The notes under the pieces are model-generated. The model worked only from the letters and a program-made list of their open reading frames with translations. It searched no databases and was not told the origin of the DNA. A DNA stretch of 64,000 nt from Arthrobacter alkaliphilus (lineage in GTDB: Bacteria > Actinomycetota > Actinomycetes > Actinomycetales > Micrococcaceae): contig NZ_JAKEEC010000015.1 in assembly GCF_021483235.1 (NCBI RefSeq), positions 11,167-75,166 on the forward strand, in the 5' to 3' direction. Within the stretch, counting starts at the first letter, position 1; every line of letters begins with the position of its first letter. The position numbers and the translations under genes were made by a program. Shown piece by piece: positions 35,962-45,130 of this stretch.

Positions 35962-36837
35962 ATGCCAGAACTTCCCGAAGTGGCCGGGCTGACTGCCTTT
36001 CTGGGCAGGAATCTCCTCGGTGCCGAACTGACGAAGGTCCAAATCACCTCCTTTGCGGTACTGAAGACAGCCGATCCACCGTACTCGGCTCTGGAAGGCC
36101 GCAAAATCGTTGGCGTGGGACGCTTCGGAAAGTTCGTCAGCCTCGACGCCGAGGGCATCCATTTCGTCTTCCACCTGGCCAAGGCCGGCTGGCTCCGCTA
36201 CACGGAGCACCCATCGCAGACCCAATTGCGGATGGGCGGCAGCAATATTGCCGCGAGGCTGGGCTTCACCAAGAGCGACGGTTCAACCCACGTCGGAGTG
36301 GACCTGACCGAGGCCGGAACCAAGAAAAGCCTTGCCGTCTACGTGGTGCGCAGCCCCTTGGACGTGCCAGGGATAGCGACCCTCGGCCCGGACCCGCTGA
36401 GCCCGGCCTTCACGGAGGAGACCCTGGCCGGGATTCTTTCGGCAAGCGCGCAGCAGATCAAGGGACTCCTTCGGAGCCAAAGCGTCATCGCGGGCATCGG
36501 AAACGCTTACAGTGACGAGATCCTTCACGCAGCGCGGATTTCACCGTTCGCGATCGCCAAGTCCCTGGACAAGGACACAACCCGTGTCCTCTATCAGTCG
36601 ATCGAAAGCGTCCTGGGTGCGGCTGTTGAGGCCGCCGTCGGGAAAGCCTCCAGCGAACTCAAGGACACAAAGCGGAACACCATGCGCGTCCACGGCAAGG
36701 CCGGCCAGCCTTGCCCGGTATGCGGGACCACGATCCGCGAGGTGTCCTTTGCGGACACTTCGTTGCAGTACTGCCCTGGCTGCCAGACGAACGGAAAGAT
36801 CCTGGCGGACCGTCGAACGTCGAAATTCCTGAAATAG
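35962..36837 (+). CDS. Fpg/Nei-family DNA glycosylase (formamidopyrimidine-DNA glycosylase-like)
   Basis: The 291-residue base-excision enzyme starts at the ATG that gives MPELPEV, where Pro1 of the mature protein and Glu2 are the catalytic pair. The H2TH region reads IKGLLRSQSVIAGIGNAYSDEILHAA. The C-terminal zinc finger CPVCG...CPGC is intact. It is one of two Fpg/Nei proteins in the window; the other is at 42455. Residues that fix oxidised-purine specificity were not resolved by eye. The ATG at 35926 would displace the catalytic N-terminus and is rejected. Confidence 0.93.
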   Translation: MPELPEVAGLTAFLGRNLLGAELTKVQITSFAVLKTADPPYSALEGRKIVGVGRFGKFVSLDAEGIHFVFHLAKAGWLRYTEHPSQTQLRMGGSNIAARLGFTKSDGSTHVGVDLTEAGTKKSLAVYVVRSPLDVPGIATLGPDPLSPAFTEETLAGILSASAQQIKGLLRSQSVIAGIGNAYSDEILHAARISPFAIAKSLDKDTTRVLYQSIESVLGAAVEAAVGKASSELKDTKRNTMRVHGKAGQPCPVCGTTIREVSFADTSLQYCPGCQTNGKILADRRTSKFLK

Positions 36838-36885
36838 CCGCAGCTGAGACCAGTGGGCAGCCAGGGCGGCCTGGTTGAGACCGGT

Positions 36886-37500
36886 CTAGTTGAATTCCGG
36901 GCTTTCCGTGCGGCTGCGCTTGAGTTCGAAGAAGTGTGGGTAGCCGGCCAAGGTGACGGTGGCATCCCAGATCCGGCCGGCTTCCTCGCCGCGCGGAATC
37001 CGCGTGAGGACAGGGCCGAAGAAAGCGGTGCCGTTGACGGCGACCACGGGCGTGCCGACGTCCTGGCCCACCAGCGAAATACCGGACTCATGGCTCGCAC
37101 GCAGTTCGGCGTCGTATTCGTCCGAATCGGCGAAGCGGGCCAAATCGGCGGGCAGGCCCGTTTCAGACAGCGCCTTGGAGATGACCTCGGCGAAATCCGA
37201 GATGCCTTCGTGGTGGATGAGGGAACCCATCGCGTCGTACAGCGGCTTGATGTATTGGTCGCCGTGCAGCTCGCGGGCGGCGATGATGACCCGGACAGGT
37301 CCCCAGCCCTGCTTCATTTTCTCCATGTATTCGGCAGGCAGGTCGCGGCCTTCATTGAGCACCGAGAGGCTCATGACGTTCCAATTGGTCTCGATGCCGC
37401 GGACGTCTTCCACTTCAGCGATCCAGCGTGACGTCACCCAGGCGAAGGGGCACAGCGGATCGAACCAGAAGTCGACCTTGTTTGCGGTCTGCTCGGGCAC
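36886..37500 (-). CDS. DsbA-fold protein of the mycothiol-dependent nitroreductase (Rv2466c) type
   Basis: This 204-residue thioredoxin-fold protein with a helical insert has no signal peptide, so it is cytoplasmic. The active-site region is FWFDPLCPFAWVTSRW: one Cys where many DsbA proteins have CxxC. The cis-Pro loop reads VGTPVVAVNG. Overall sequence and length agree with the actinobacterial Rv2466c-like family, which works with mycothiol. The physiological substrate is unknown. Confidence 0.8.
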   Translation of the reverse strand: MPEQTANKVDFWFDPLCPFAWVTSRWIAEVEDVRGIETNWNVMSLSVLNEGRDLPAEYMEKMKQGWGPVRVIIAARELHGDQYIKPLYDAMGSLIHHEGISDFAEVISKALSETGLPADLARFADSDEYDAELRASHESGISLVGQDVGTPVVAVNGTAFFGPVLTRIPRGEEAGRIWDATVTLAGYPHFFELKRSRTESPEFN

Positions 37501-37580
37501 AGGGAACTCCTTTGATAGGCATAAGGGGCGCGGCTCACCAGACGTAAAAGTTGTCCGGCACCAATCATGCCAACCCAGGG

Positions 37581-38867
37581 CTAAGCGGACTTATTCCGAC
37601 GCTTTGCTATGACCTCGTGCGCGATCATGGTGGGTTGGCCCTTCTTGTTCACCGCGTCGGCGGTGATGACGACGCTCGCGATGTCGTCCCTGCTGGGGAG
37701 ATCGAACATGACCGGCAGCAGGACTTCCTCCAGGATGGCGCGCAGCCCGCGGGCTCCGGTTCCGCGTTCAAGGGCCTGGTCCGCGATCGAGTCCAGGGCG
37801 TCGTCGTCGAAGGACAGCTCCACCCCGTCCAGTTGGAACATCTTCTGGTACTGCTTGATGAGCGCGTTCTTGGGCTTGGAAAGAATCTGGATAAGCGCCG
37901 AACGGTCAAGGTTGGACACAGTGGTGATCACAGGCAGGCGTCCGATGAATTCCGGAATCAACCCGAACTTCAGCAGATCCTCCGGCATCACCTCGCCGTA
38001 GCTGTCCGCGTTGTCCTTCACCTCGTTGAGCGGCGCCCCGAAGCCAATCCCCTTGCGGCCGGACCGCGATCCAATGATCTCCTCGAGCCCGGCGAACGCA
38101 CCGGCAACAATGAACAGCACATTGGTGGTGTCGATCTGGATGAATTCCTGGTGCGGGTGTTTACGGCCGCCCTGCGGCGGTACCGAGGCCACGGTGCCTT
38201 CGAGTATCTTGAGCAGCGCCTGCTGCACGCCCTCGCCGGACACATCGCGCGTGATGGACGGGTTCTCGCTCTTGCGCGAAATCTTATCGATCTCGTCGAT
38301 GTAGATGATGCCTTGTTCGGCCTTCTTGACGTCGTAGTCCGCGGCCTGGATGAGCTTCAACAGGATGTTTTCGACGTCTTCGCCGACGTATCCGGCCTCG
38401 GTCAAGGCCGTGGCGTCCGCGACAGCGAAGGGGACATTCAGCCGGCGGGCCAGGGTTTGTGCCAAGTAGGTCTTGCCGCAGCCCGTGGGACCGATCAGCA
38501 GGATATTGGACTTGGCGATCTCCACGTCTTCATGGTGTCCGCCTTCACCAAGGCCGGTCTTTGGTGCATGGCCGGCCTGGATGCGCTTGTAGTGGTTGTA
38601 GACCGCGACGGCGAGTGAGCGTTTCGCGGGCTCCTGGCCAATGACGTATTCCTGCAGGAAGTCAAAGATTTCCCGCGGCTTGGGCAACTCGAAGCTACCC
38701 AGATCCGACACCTCGGCGAGTTCTTCTTCAATGATCTCGTTACAGAGCTCAATGCACTCGTCGCAGATATACACGCCGGGCCCGGCAATCAGCTTCCGAA
38801 CCTGCTTTTGGCTCTTTCCGCAGAAAGAACACTTCAGCAGGTCCGTGCTCTCGCCAATCCGAGCCAT
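37581..38867 (-). CDS. clpX: ATP-dependent Clp protease ATP-binding subunit ClpX
   Basis: The 428-residue AAA+ unfoldase has an N-terminal zinc domain (CSFCGKSQ...CDECIELC), Walker [12 protein letters not shown], Walker [11 protein letters not shown] and a sensor/ClpP-docking region with IGF-type GFG. ATG 38867 ([17 protein letters not shown]) follows GAAGGGA; the longer frame to 38975 is spurious. It delivers substrates to the ClpP1P2 peptidase encoded just upstream. Confidence 0.97.
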   Translation of the reverse strand: MARIGESTDLLKCSFCGKSQKQVRKLIAGPGVYICDECIELCNEIIEEELAEVSDLGSFELPKPREIFDFLQEYVIGQEPAKRSLAVAVYNHYKRIQAGHAPKTGLGEGGHHEDVEIAKSNILLIGPTGCGKTYLAQTLARRLNVPFAVADATALTEAGYVGEDVENILLKLIQAADYDVKKAEQGIIYIDEIDKISRKSENPSITRDVSGEGVQQALLKILEGTVASVPPQGGRKHPHQEFIQIDTTNVLFIVAGAFAGLEEIIGSRSGRKGIGFGAPLNEVKDNADSYGEVMPEDLLKFGLIPEFIGRLPVITTVSNLDRSALIQILSKPKNALIKQYQKMFQLDGVELSFDDDALDSIADQALERGTGARGLRAILEEVLLPVMFDLPSRDDIASVVITADAVNKKGQPTMIAHEVIAKRRNKSA

Positions 38868-39051
38868 ATGGGAATCCCTTCGTTTCATGCGGGTGGCGCG
38901 GACCCGTACGGATCCGCGACTTCGCGCCGATCGCAGCGGGGGCGCCACCATGACAACTTCCACTGTAGGACACAATGGGCTGCTTGGGTTGGACCAGAAC
39001 GCCGATGCGGTCCATATTTCCTGAACCGCACCGGCGTCGGGTTGTGGCCAG

Positions 39052-39711
39052 TTACCTGGCGATTGCCTGGGACTTGATCTTGCGGGAATCCAGCACCTGG
39101 TCGATCAATCCGTAGTTCATCGCCTCGGCGGCGGTGAGGATCTTGTCGCGCTCGATATCGTTGTTGACCTGCTCCGGCGTCCGCCCGGAGTGCTTGGCAA
39201 GCGTCTCCTCGAGCCATGAGCGCATGCGCATGACTTCTGCGGCCTGAATCTCGAGGTCCGAAGCCTGGCCCCCCTGGCCGCCGGACAGCGACGGCTGGTG
39301 AATCAGAACCCTGGCGTTGGGCAGTGCGAGGCGCTTGCCCGGAGTACCGGCCGCAAGCAGGACGGCAGCGGCGCTGGCCGCCTGGCCCAGGCAAACGGTC
39401 TGGATCTCGGGACGGATGTACGTCATCGTGTCGTAGATCGCCGTCATGGCCGTGAACGAGCCGCCCGGCGAGTTGATGTACAGCGTGATGTCGCGGTCCG
39501 GGTCCGTTGACTCAAGCACCAGCAGCTGGGCCATGATGTCATCGGCGGAGGCGTCGTCAACCTGCACGCCGAGGAAGATGATGCGGTCCTCGAAGAGCTT
39601 CGTGTACGGGTCCTGGCGCTTGAAGCCGTAGGGCGTGCGCTCCTCGAATTGCGGGAGGACGTAGCGGCTGGACGGGAGATTACCGGCAGACCATCCAAAG
39701 TTGTAGTTCAT
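39052..39711 (-). CDS. clpP2: ATP-dependent Clp protease proteolytic subunit 2
   Basis: The 219-residue serine peptidase has catalytic Ser in [14 protein letters not shown], His in RVLIHQPS and Asp in ERDKILTA (triad order S-H-D). AGGAG lies 8 nt before ATG 39711 and only 2 nt before ATG 39717, so the downstream start ([17 protein letters not shown]) is preferred. It forms the mixed ClpP1P2 tetradecamer. It starts about 37 bp after clpP1. Confidence 0.96.
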   Translation of the reverse strand: MNYNFGWSAGNLPSSRYVLPQFEERTPYGFKRQDPYTKLFEDRIIFLGVQVDDASADDIMAQLLVLESTDPDRDITLYINSPGGSFTAMTAIYDTMTYIRPEIQTVCLGQAASAAAVLLAAGTPGKRLALPNARVLIHQPSLSGGQGGQASDLEIQAAEVMRMRSWLEETLAKHSGRTPEQVNNDIERDKILTAAEAMNYGLIDQVLDSRKIKSQAIAR

Positions 39712-39748
39712 TTTCATTGCTCCTGATCTGAATGTTTCTTGGTGCCGG

Positions 39749-40387
39749 TTACTTCTCGGAAGTCGACGAGTTGGCCGTGCCGCCGCCACCAGCCACAGAG
39801 CCTGCGTGGGCGGAGATCTTGTCGAAGAAGCCGTACTCGAGCGCCTCGGTGGCCGTGAACCACTTGTCACGGTCGTTGTCCTTGAGGATGGTCTCCACGG
39901 TCTGTCCGGTCTGTTCGGCCGTCAGCTCTGCCATGACCTTCTTCATGTGAAGGATCAGCTCCGCCTGGATCTTGATGTCCGACGCCGTGCCGCCAATGCC
40001 GCCGGAAGGCTGGTGCATCAGGATGCGGGCGTTCGGCGTGGCATAGCGCTTGCCCTTGGTGCCCGAGGACAGGAGGAACTGTCCCATGGAGGCCGCGAGG
40101 CCGGTGGCGACCGTGACGACGTCGTTCGGGATGAACTGCATGGTGTCGTAAATGGCCATGCCGGCGGTCACGGAGCCGCCGGGAGAGTTGATGTAGAGGT
40201 AGATGTCCTTCTCAGGGTCTTCGGCCGAGAGGAGGAGCAGCTGGGAGCAGATCGCGTTGGCGTTTTCGTCGCGGACTTCGGATCCGAGCCAGATGATGCG
40301 CTCTTTCAGCAGGCGGTTGTAGATGTAGTTGTCCTGGGCCGCTGGATCGACGGTTGCCATCCTGGGGGCCTCTGCGTGCTGTGACAT
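39749..40387 (-). CDS. clpP1: ATP-dependent Clp protease proteolytic subunit 1
   Basis: The 212-residue ClpP paralogue has Ser in [14 protein letters not shown], His in [11 protein letters not shown] and Asp in [12 protein letters not shown]. The C-terminal extension is Gly/Ser-rich ([16 protein letters not shown]), unlike clpP2. It is first gene of clpP1-clpP2, with a ClgR-type operator in its leader region. Confidence 0.96.
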   Translation of the reverse strand: MSQHAEAPRMATVDPAAQDNYIYNRLLKERIIWLGSEVRDENANAICSQLLLLSAEDPEKDIYLYINSPGGSVTAGMAIYDTMQFIPNDVVTVATGLAASMGQFLLSSGTKGKRYATPNARILMHQPSGGIGGTASDIKIQAELILHMKKVMAELTAEQTGQTVETILKDNDRDKWFTATEALEYGFFDKISAHAGSVAGGGGTANSSTSEK

Positions 40388-40497
40388 AAGTACTTACCTC
40401 TCGCTGGTGACAGGGCCGTTGCTGAACTTGGCATCCCTGATCTTCACTACTTGGACACTAACCGTTTTCCACGGCGATTTGTTCTCCCAAATCGCGC

Positions 40498-40515
40498 TGT
40501 TCGCTGACGGCGCAC
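40498..40515. promoter_or_regulatory. ClgR operator upstream of clpP1-clpP2
   Basis: CGCTGACGGCG at 40502-40512 fits the actinobacterial ClgR core CGCYNANRGCG exactly, and the flanks fit the wider WNNW...WWS consensus at all but one position. It lies about 110 bp before the clpP1 start. ClgR activates clpP1P2 in Corynebacterium, Streptomyces and Mycobacterium. A perfect palindrome GCGATTTG-N6-CAAATCGC (40474-40495) lies between it and the gene. Confidence 0.8.
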
Positions 40516-40558
40516 GATTGCGGAAGCGGGCACTTTGCGCGCTTCCGCGGCTTAAACG

Positions 40559-40593
40559 AATCCGCCCCCGGATCATGGATCCGGGGGCGGATT
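40559..40593 (-). terminator. Rho-independent terminator of tig
   Basis: A perfect 16-bp stem (AATCCGCCCCCGGATC and its complement) has a 3-nt loop 10 bp beyond the tig stop, followed on the minus strand by CGTTTAAG. It separates tig from the clpP1P2 transcript. Confidence 0.88.
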
Positions 40594-40602
40594 GAGTTGA
40601 AA

Positions 40603-41991
40603 CTAGAACTTCACTGCGGCAGGGTCGTCGCTCGGAACAACTGCTGCTTCTTCAGCTTCAGCTGCTTCTTCAGCTGCTTCCCCTGCGGGGGCCTCTTCGC
40701 CGGCGGGACGCACGAAGTCGCTGAGGTCAACCTTGTTGCCTTCGGAGTCGACAACCTCGGCCTGGCCGAGGACAACTGCGAGAGCCTTACGGCGACGGAC
40801 CTCGGAAACCATCATGGGAACCTGGCCGCTCTGGTCGATGATCTGCGCGAACTGGTTCGGGTCCATGCCGTACTGGCTTGCCGTGGAGACGATGTAGTCG
40901 ATCAGCTCGTTCTGGCTGACACTGACCTCTTCCTTGTCGGCAATAGCGTCGAGGATGATCTCGTTCTGGAAGGCGCGGGCGGTGTTGGCCTTGACCTCGG
41001 CGCGGTGCTCCTCGGTGTCGTGCTCACCTTCACCGTGGGCGTTCTCCTGGCTGAAGTGTGCCTCGAGCTGCTCTTCGACCACGGAATCGGGAACCGGAAC
41101 CTCGATGAGCTCTACGAGCTTGTCCAGGACCTTGTCGCGGGCCTCGACGCCCTGGCCGACGACCTTGGACTCAGCGGCCTGCTTGGCGAGGTCTTCACGG
41201 AGCTCGGCAAGGGTGTCGAACTCGGACGCCAACTGGGCGAAGTCGTCGTTGGCCTCAGGAAGCTCGCGCTCCTTGACGGTCTTGACAGCAACCTTGACCT
41301 GGGCTGCTTCGCCGGCGTGGTCGCCGCCAACCAGCGTGGTGTCGAAGATTGCTTCTTCGTCGGCGGAAAGGCCGGTCACGGCCTCGTCGAGGCCCTCAAG
41401 CATGGTGCCTGCGCCCACCTGGTAGGAAAGGCCCGTTGCGGAGTCGATCTCGGCGCCGTCGATCGTGGCGGTGATGTCGATGGTCAGGAAGTCACCATCG
41501 GCAGCCGGGCGGTCAACGGACTTCAGCGTGCCGAAGCGGCCGCGAAGCTCGTCGAGGGCCTTGTCGACGTCGGCGTCGGAGGACTCAGCGGCGGCAACCT
41601 CTACCTTGATGCCGGCGTAGTCGGGGAGCTCAACCTCGGGACGGACATCGATCTCAACCTGGAACTTCAGTTCACCGTCGGTCGAGGACGGGTCCGGAAC
41701 CTCGGTGATTTCAACCTCGGGACGGCTCAGCGGGCGGACGCCGGTTTCCTGGACGGCAGCCTGGTACCAGCCGTTGAGGCCATCGTTGATGGCCGTCTCC
41801 AGTACGTAGCCACGGCCGACGCGCTGGTCAATCAGCTTGGACGGAACCTTGCCCTTGCGGAACCCGGGAACCTGGATCTGCGAAGCAACGGTCTTGTAAG
41901 CGGCATCGATGCTCGGCTTCAGTTCCTCAAAGGGAACCTCAACGTTGAGCTTGACCCGCGTGGCGGTGAGGTTCTCGACAGCGCTCTTCAC
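40603..41991 (-). CDS. tig: Trigger factor chaperone/peptidyl-prolyl isomerase
   Basis: The 462-residue ribosome-associated chaperone has an N-terminal ribosome-binding domain with [15 protein letters not shown] (about 40-54), an FKBP-like PPIase domain (about 160-245) and a helical C-terminal chaperone domain. The tail is strongly acidic and Ala/Glu-rich. GTG 41991 is preceded by AGGAG at 10 nt. The neighbourhood tig-clpP1-clpP2-clpX is conserved in bacteria. Confidence 0.97.
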   Translation of the reverse strand: MKSAVENLTATRVKLNVEVPFEELKPSIDAAYKTVASQIQVPGFRKGKVPSKLIDQRVGRGYVLETAINDGLNGWYQAAVQETGVRPLSRPEVEITEVPDPSSTDGELKFQVEIDVRPEVELPDYAGIKVEVAAAESSDADVDKALDELRGRFGTLKSVDRPAADGDFLTIDITATIDGAEIDSATGLSYQVGAGTMLEGLDEAVTGLSADEEAIFDTTLVGGDHAGEAAQVKVAVKTVKERELPEANDDFAQLASEFDTLAELREDLAKQAAESKVVGQGVEARDKVLDKLVELIEVPVPDSVVEEQLEAHFSQENAHGEGEHDTEEHRAEVKANTARAFQNEIILDAIADKEEVSVSQNELIDYIVSTASQYGMDPNQFAQIIDQSGQVPMMVSEVRRRKALAVVLGQAEVVDSEGNKVDLSDFVRPAGEEAPAGEAAEEAAEAEEAAVVPSDDPAAVKF

Positions 41992-42059
41992 AGTCTAAGT
42001 ACTCCTGGTTTTGTGGGATGGGTTTCTGCCGCGTCCCGGATCGGAACAGGCACACAGAG

Positions 42060-42134
42060 TCGGGGTGACAGGATTTGAACCTGCGACTTCCTGCTCCCAA
42101 AGCAGGCGCTCTAGCCAAGCTGAGCTACACCCCG
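42060..42134 (-). tRNA. tRNA-Pro (anticodon TGG)
   Basis: The 75-nt cloverleaf has acceptor CGGGGTG/CACCCCG and anticodon stem CCTGC/GCAGG with loop TTTGGGA, giving TGG. The T loop is TTCAAAT. CCA is not encoded. It lies 70 bp upstream of tig on the same strand. Confidence 0.97.
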
Positions 42135-42304
42135 TGAATGCACAGGACAGTCTACGGGCATCACGCGGGAGAATGCACATTTGACACTTGGCCCCTGAAT
42201 TGGGTTTAGTTATATCCGGCTTCAACAGCCACCGGAAAGATGCGCGGACAACTCTCCTAAAACCGCTCTGATAGGGTTTAAAGAGTTCCCAGCAGTCTTG
42301 TCCC

Positions 42305-42375
42305 GGGGACGTAGCTTAATGGTAAAGCCTCAGTCTTCCAAACTGATTACGCGGGTTCGATTCCCGTCGTCCCCT
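42305..42375 (+). tRNA. tRNA-Gly (anticodon TCC)
   Basis: The 71-nt cloverleaf has acceptor GGGGACG/CGTCCCC, anticodon stem TCAGT/ACTGA with loop CTTCCAA, giving TCC. T loop TTCGATT. CCA is encoded at 42376-42378. Confidence 0.97.
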
Positions 42376-42383
42376 CCACGGAA

Positions 42384-42416
42384 CGAAGGGCCCCTCAGCG
42401 CATGAGGGGCCCTTCG
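42384..42416 (+). terminator. Terminator hairpin between tRNA-Gly and nei
   Basis: CGAAGGGCCCCTCA and TGAGGGGCCCTTCG form a perfect 14-bp stem with a 5-nt loop, followed by TGTCT. It lies between the tRNA and the convergent glycosylase gene and may serve both. Confidence 0.8.
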
Positions 42417-42454
42417 TGTCTCCGGGTGTATGCCCCGGTGCAGCGCCCCCGACT

Positions 42455-43354
42455 TCAGTTCTGGCAGCCGGGGCACCAATAGAGTTTGCGCGCAGCGAGC
42501 TCGGCCATCCCCACTGTTTCGCCGCACCGCAGGCACGGCTGTCCCTGCCGCTTGTAGACGAAGTGCGCCTCGCCGTCGGCCGCTCCTGCTTTGCCGCCGG
42601 TCCAAAGAGCCGGCGGGGTGGTAACAATCCTGCCGTCGCGGACGCCGTCGGACATGGCGGCCACGGTGTCGTCCCACAAGCGGCCGGCGGTTTCGGGGCT
42701 GAGCGAGCTGCCCGGAGTCCACGGATCGACGCCTTGGCGGAACAGCACCTCCGCGCGATAGATATTGCCGATTCCTGCCACGATTGCCTGGTCCATGAGG
42801 AGAAGCCCGACGGCGGTCTTGCGGCGCAGCACGCGGCGGATGAACTCCTCGCGGTCGCCTGGGCGGTTGTGCAGCGGATCGGGACCCAAGCGTGCCAGGA
42901 CGGCGGCGGCCTCCGCTTCCGTGATCGCCGCGCACGTCGTGGCCCCCCGGAGGTCCGCCCACCCGTTCGCTGATACGAGCCGCACCCGCACGGCACCCAC
43001 AGGCGCGGGTGGACCCTCGTAGCCGCTTCCGGGATTCCCGGCGCCGGCTTGCGGGAAGGTTTCCCGTTCGCCGATCCGCCGCGGAGCCCCGATGCTCGAT
43101 GCCCCGGTGAAGGATTCGTCGCCACCGAAGCTCCACGCACCGTAGAGACCTAGGTGGACATGCAGGAGGACCCCGTGGTCAAAACGCAGGAAGAGCTGCT
43201 TGCCGTGTGCCGTCGCCTCGAGCAGTTCGTGGCCGTCCAAGATCGCCGCACCCGCGGTGAAACGGCCTTGGGGGCTGGAGACCGCCAACACGCGGCCGGC
43301 GAAAACATCCTGGAACTGGCGTGCCAGGCGATGGATGGAATGCCCTTCAGGCAT
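42455..43354 (-). CDS. nei: Fpg/Nei-family DNA glycosylase (endonuclease VIII-like)
   Basis: This 299-residue protein starts MPEGHSIHRLA. PEG(H) rather than PELP at the N-terminus is characteristic of Nei/endonuclease VIII, which removes oxidised pyrimidines. The H2TH region is LLLMDQAIVAGIGNIYRAEVLFRQG, and the zinc finger CLRCG...WCPGCQ is intact. A roughly 30-residue Gly/Pro-rich insert lies around 90-115. Its ATG overlaps the rpiB stop by one base (TAATG), so it is probably translationally coupled. Confidence 0.93.
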   Translation of the reverse strand: MPEGHSIHRLARQFQDVFAGRVLAVSSPQGRFTAGAAILDGHELLEATAHGKQLFLRFDHGVLLHVHLGLYGAWSFGGDESFTGASSIGAPRRIGERETFPQAGAGNPGSGYEGPPAPVGAVRVRLVSANGWADLRGATTCAAITEAEAAAVLARLGPDPLHNRPGDREEFIRRVLRRKTAVGLLLMDQAIVAGIGNIYRAEVLFRQGVDPWTPGSSLSPETAGRLWDDTVAAMSDGVRDGRIVTTPPALWTGGKAGAADGEAHFVYKRQGQPCLRCGETVGMAELAARKLYWCPGCQN

Positions 43355-43836
43355 TACGCGACGATTTCGCCGGTGTTCTCGTAGATGGCGATCTTTCCGA
43401 TGCGGCGGACGTGGCGTTCGTCGTTGCTGAACGGTTCTTCCAGGAAAGCCTCGATCAGTTCGGTGGCTTCCTCGACGGTGTGCTGGCGGCCTCCGACGGC
43501 AACCACGTTCGCGTCGTTGTGCTCCCGGGCGAGCTTCGCAGTGGAAAGGTTCCAGGCCAGGGCGGCCCGGATGCCCTTGACCTTGTTCGCGGCAATCTGT
43601 TCGCCGTTTCCGGATCCGCCCAGGACGATGCCCAGTGCGTGGATGCCGGCCTTTTGGTCAGCTACGACGGCGGCGGCGGCGTTGATGCAGAACGAGGGGT
43701 AGTCATCGAGCGCGTCGTACACCTTGGGGCCGTGGTCGACGACGTCGTAGCCTTTGGCGGTCAAGTGGCTCACGAGGTGGGCGCTAAGCTCCATGCCGGC
43801 GTGGTCCGTGGCAATGTGGACGCGGGGTGTGGTCAC
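43354..43836 (-). CDS. rpiB: Ribose-5-phosphate isomerase B
   Basis: The 160-residue sugar-phosphate isomerase (RpiB/LacAB fold) starts at GTG 43836 and gives VHIATDHAGMEL. The active-site segment reads GIVLGGSGNGEQIAANK. The Cys used as base in E. coli RpiB is replaced, and Glu in GNGEQ is the expected base, as in the M. tuberculosis enzyme. It is co-transcribed with nei. Confidence 0.94.
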   Translation of the reverse strand: MTTPRVHIATDHAGMELSAHLVSHLTAKGYDVVDHGPKVYDALDDYPSFCINAAAAVVADQKAGIHALGIVLGGSGNGEQIAANKVKGIRAALAWNLSTAKLAREHNDANVVAVGGRQHTVEEATELIEAFLEEPFSNDERHVRRIGKIAIYENTGEIVA

Positions 43837-43930
43837 AGGATGTCCATTCAGTCTGGCGCGCGAACGCGGCAAAGCCGGGCGCGGCGGTGAGGGATGCGGT
43901 TCCTAGGTTACTAGGATCGCGCCCCGCCCC

Positions 43931-43968
43931 ACCTCTTAAGACAACGACGACCTCTTAAGACAACGACG
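43931..43968. repeat. Perfect 19-bp tandem duplication
   Basis: ACCTCTTAAGACAACGACG occurs twice without spacer, in the gap between the convergent-side end of the 333-residue membrane protein gene and the rpiB start. Each unit has a CTTAAG palindrome core. It looks like a recent local duplication; no function is evident. Confidence 0.9.
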
Positions 43969-43991
43969 GCGGGCCCGCCGGCTTGCGGCGC

Positions 43992-44993
43992 TCAAGGCAC
44001 CGGAGGCTGCTCGCCGCGCTGGGCGCGTGCCGCGACGCGGTTCAGGATACCGGCGAGCCGGTCCGCTGCGGCCGCGGTTCCCGCGCTGAACGCCACCCTG
44101 CGGCCGCTGACTTGGCGGACGACGACGGCGGGGCCGCTGCTGACGAGCATGGCCGTCGCTCCTGCGTGGTGCCGGAGTCCCCAGCCGCCAAAGTCTGCTG
44201 CCCTGACTTCCTGGGCGGCTGCACCCGCAATGTCCACGGCCGGCACTGTGAGGACCCGCAGGATTCCGGCAACGAAGACCTGCACTCCTCCCCTGTCGGC
44301 GCGCACCCGGACGAAGAGGAAACATGCTCCAAGGACCGCGGCCGCTGCCAACAATGCACCCAACCACGGCACAGCAATCGCGATCAGCATGGCCGGGAAC
44401 AAGGTGGCAACGCAGATCATCACGAACACCGAACTCCGCGCATGGACCCAGAGCAGCATGGAATCCTCCTCAAGCCCGGGATCCTGTGCCTTGATCCTTT
44501 CGGCTTCGAGGGCGGCGTCGTCTTCGGGGGTCCAATGGGGATCGGGCTTGAAAGCCATCATCATGACCACACCCAGGGGAAGTGCCGCCCCCGCGCCCAG
44601 GGCGAGCACGGTTGCATCAACGTGCGAGCTTCGGGCATCCGCGAGGCCTGCTTGCCCCACGAGTCCGGCCGCCAGCACCGCTGTGATGAAGAGGCTCACC
44701 ATGAGGCCCATGCCCATCATGACCCTGCGCATGATCACTGGCCGGGCAAGGGGAACAGCCTGGATAAACACCAGCCAACCCGCGATCACCAGAACCGCTC
44801 CCCCGCCGAGAACGTAGGCAAGAAACGGCGCAAAGCTGACTCCGCCGTCGGCGTTCCAGGCGATGGCCACAGGGTCGGGAAGGTTGTTGCGCAACATGAG
44901 TGCGCACACGGCAAATGCGGCGGCCAGCAGCAATGGAAATGCCACCGCAAAGCGGAGCGCCCGGAGGTCAAACGAGTCGCGCATCTTTCCCAT
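43992..44993 (-). CDS. DUF1648-like integral membrane protein
   Basis: This 333-residue protein has about six transmembrane helices: about 15-35, 55-75, 88-112, 125-147, 190-205 and 210-228. The first is followed by LPDPVAIAWNADGGVS, the signature of DUF1648 proteins. The C-terminal 100 residues are soluble with a PH-like beta pattern and Gly/Ala-rich ending. The function is unknown. It is divergent from pepN. Confidence 0.68.
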   Translation of the reverse strand: MGKMRDSFDLRALRFAVAFPLLLAAAFAVCALMLRNNLPDPVAIAWNADGGVSFAPFLAYVLGGGAVLVIAGWLVFIQAVPLARPVIMRRVMMGMGLMVSLFITAVLAAGLVGQAGLADARSSHVDATVLALGAGAALPLGVVMMMAFKPDPHWTPEDDAALEAERIKAQDPGLEEDSMLLWVHARSSVFVMICVATLFPAMLIAIAVPWLGALLAAAAVLGACFLFVRVRADRGGVQVFVAGILRVLTVPAVDIAGAAAQEVRAADFGGWGLRHHAGATAMLVSSGPAVVVRQVSGRRVAFSAGTAAAADRLAGILNRVAARAQRGEQPPVP

Positions 44994-45130
44994 GTCCCCA
45001 CGCTACCCCGCCCGGGCGACACTGTGATCTGGCTTCCTTGCCAAGCCGGAATCAAGTGAAAGAATGACTTCACAGCGCCGGCGCTGGCTGAAACCAACCG
45101 GCTTCCCGAAACCATTCTTGGAGGCAAACC

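Noticed and set aside
35779..36225. 148-codon minus-strand frame across the fpg start
   Set aside because: It runs antisense to the conserved catalytic N-terminus of Fpg and has no recognisable features.
43931..43968. Possible CRISPR or att repeat
   Set aside because: Only two copies, no spacer and no integrase nearby; a simple tandem duplication.
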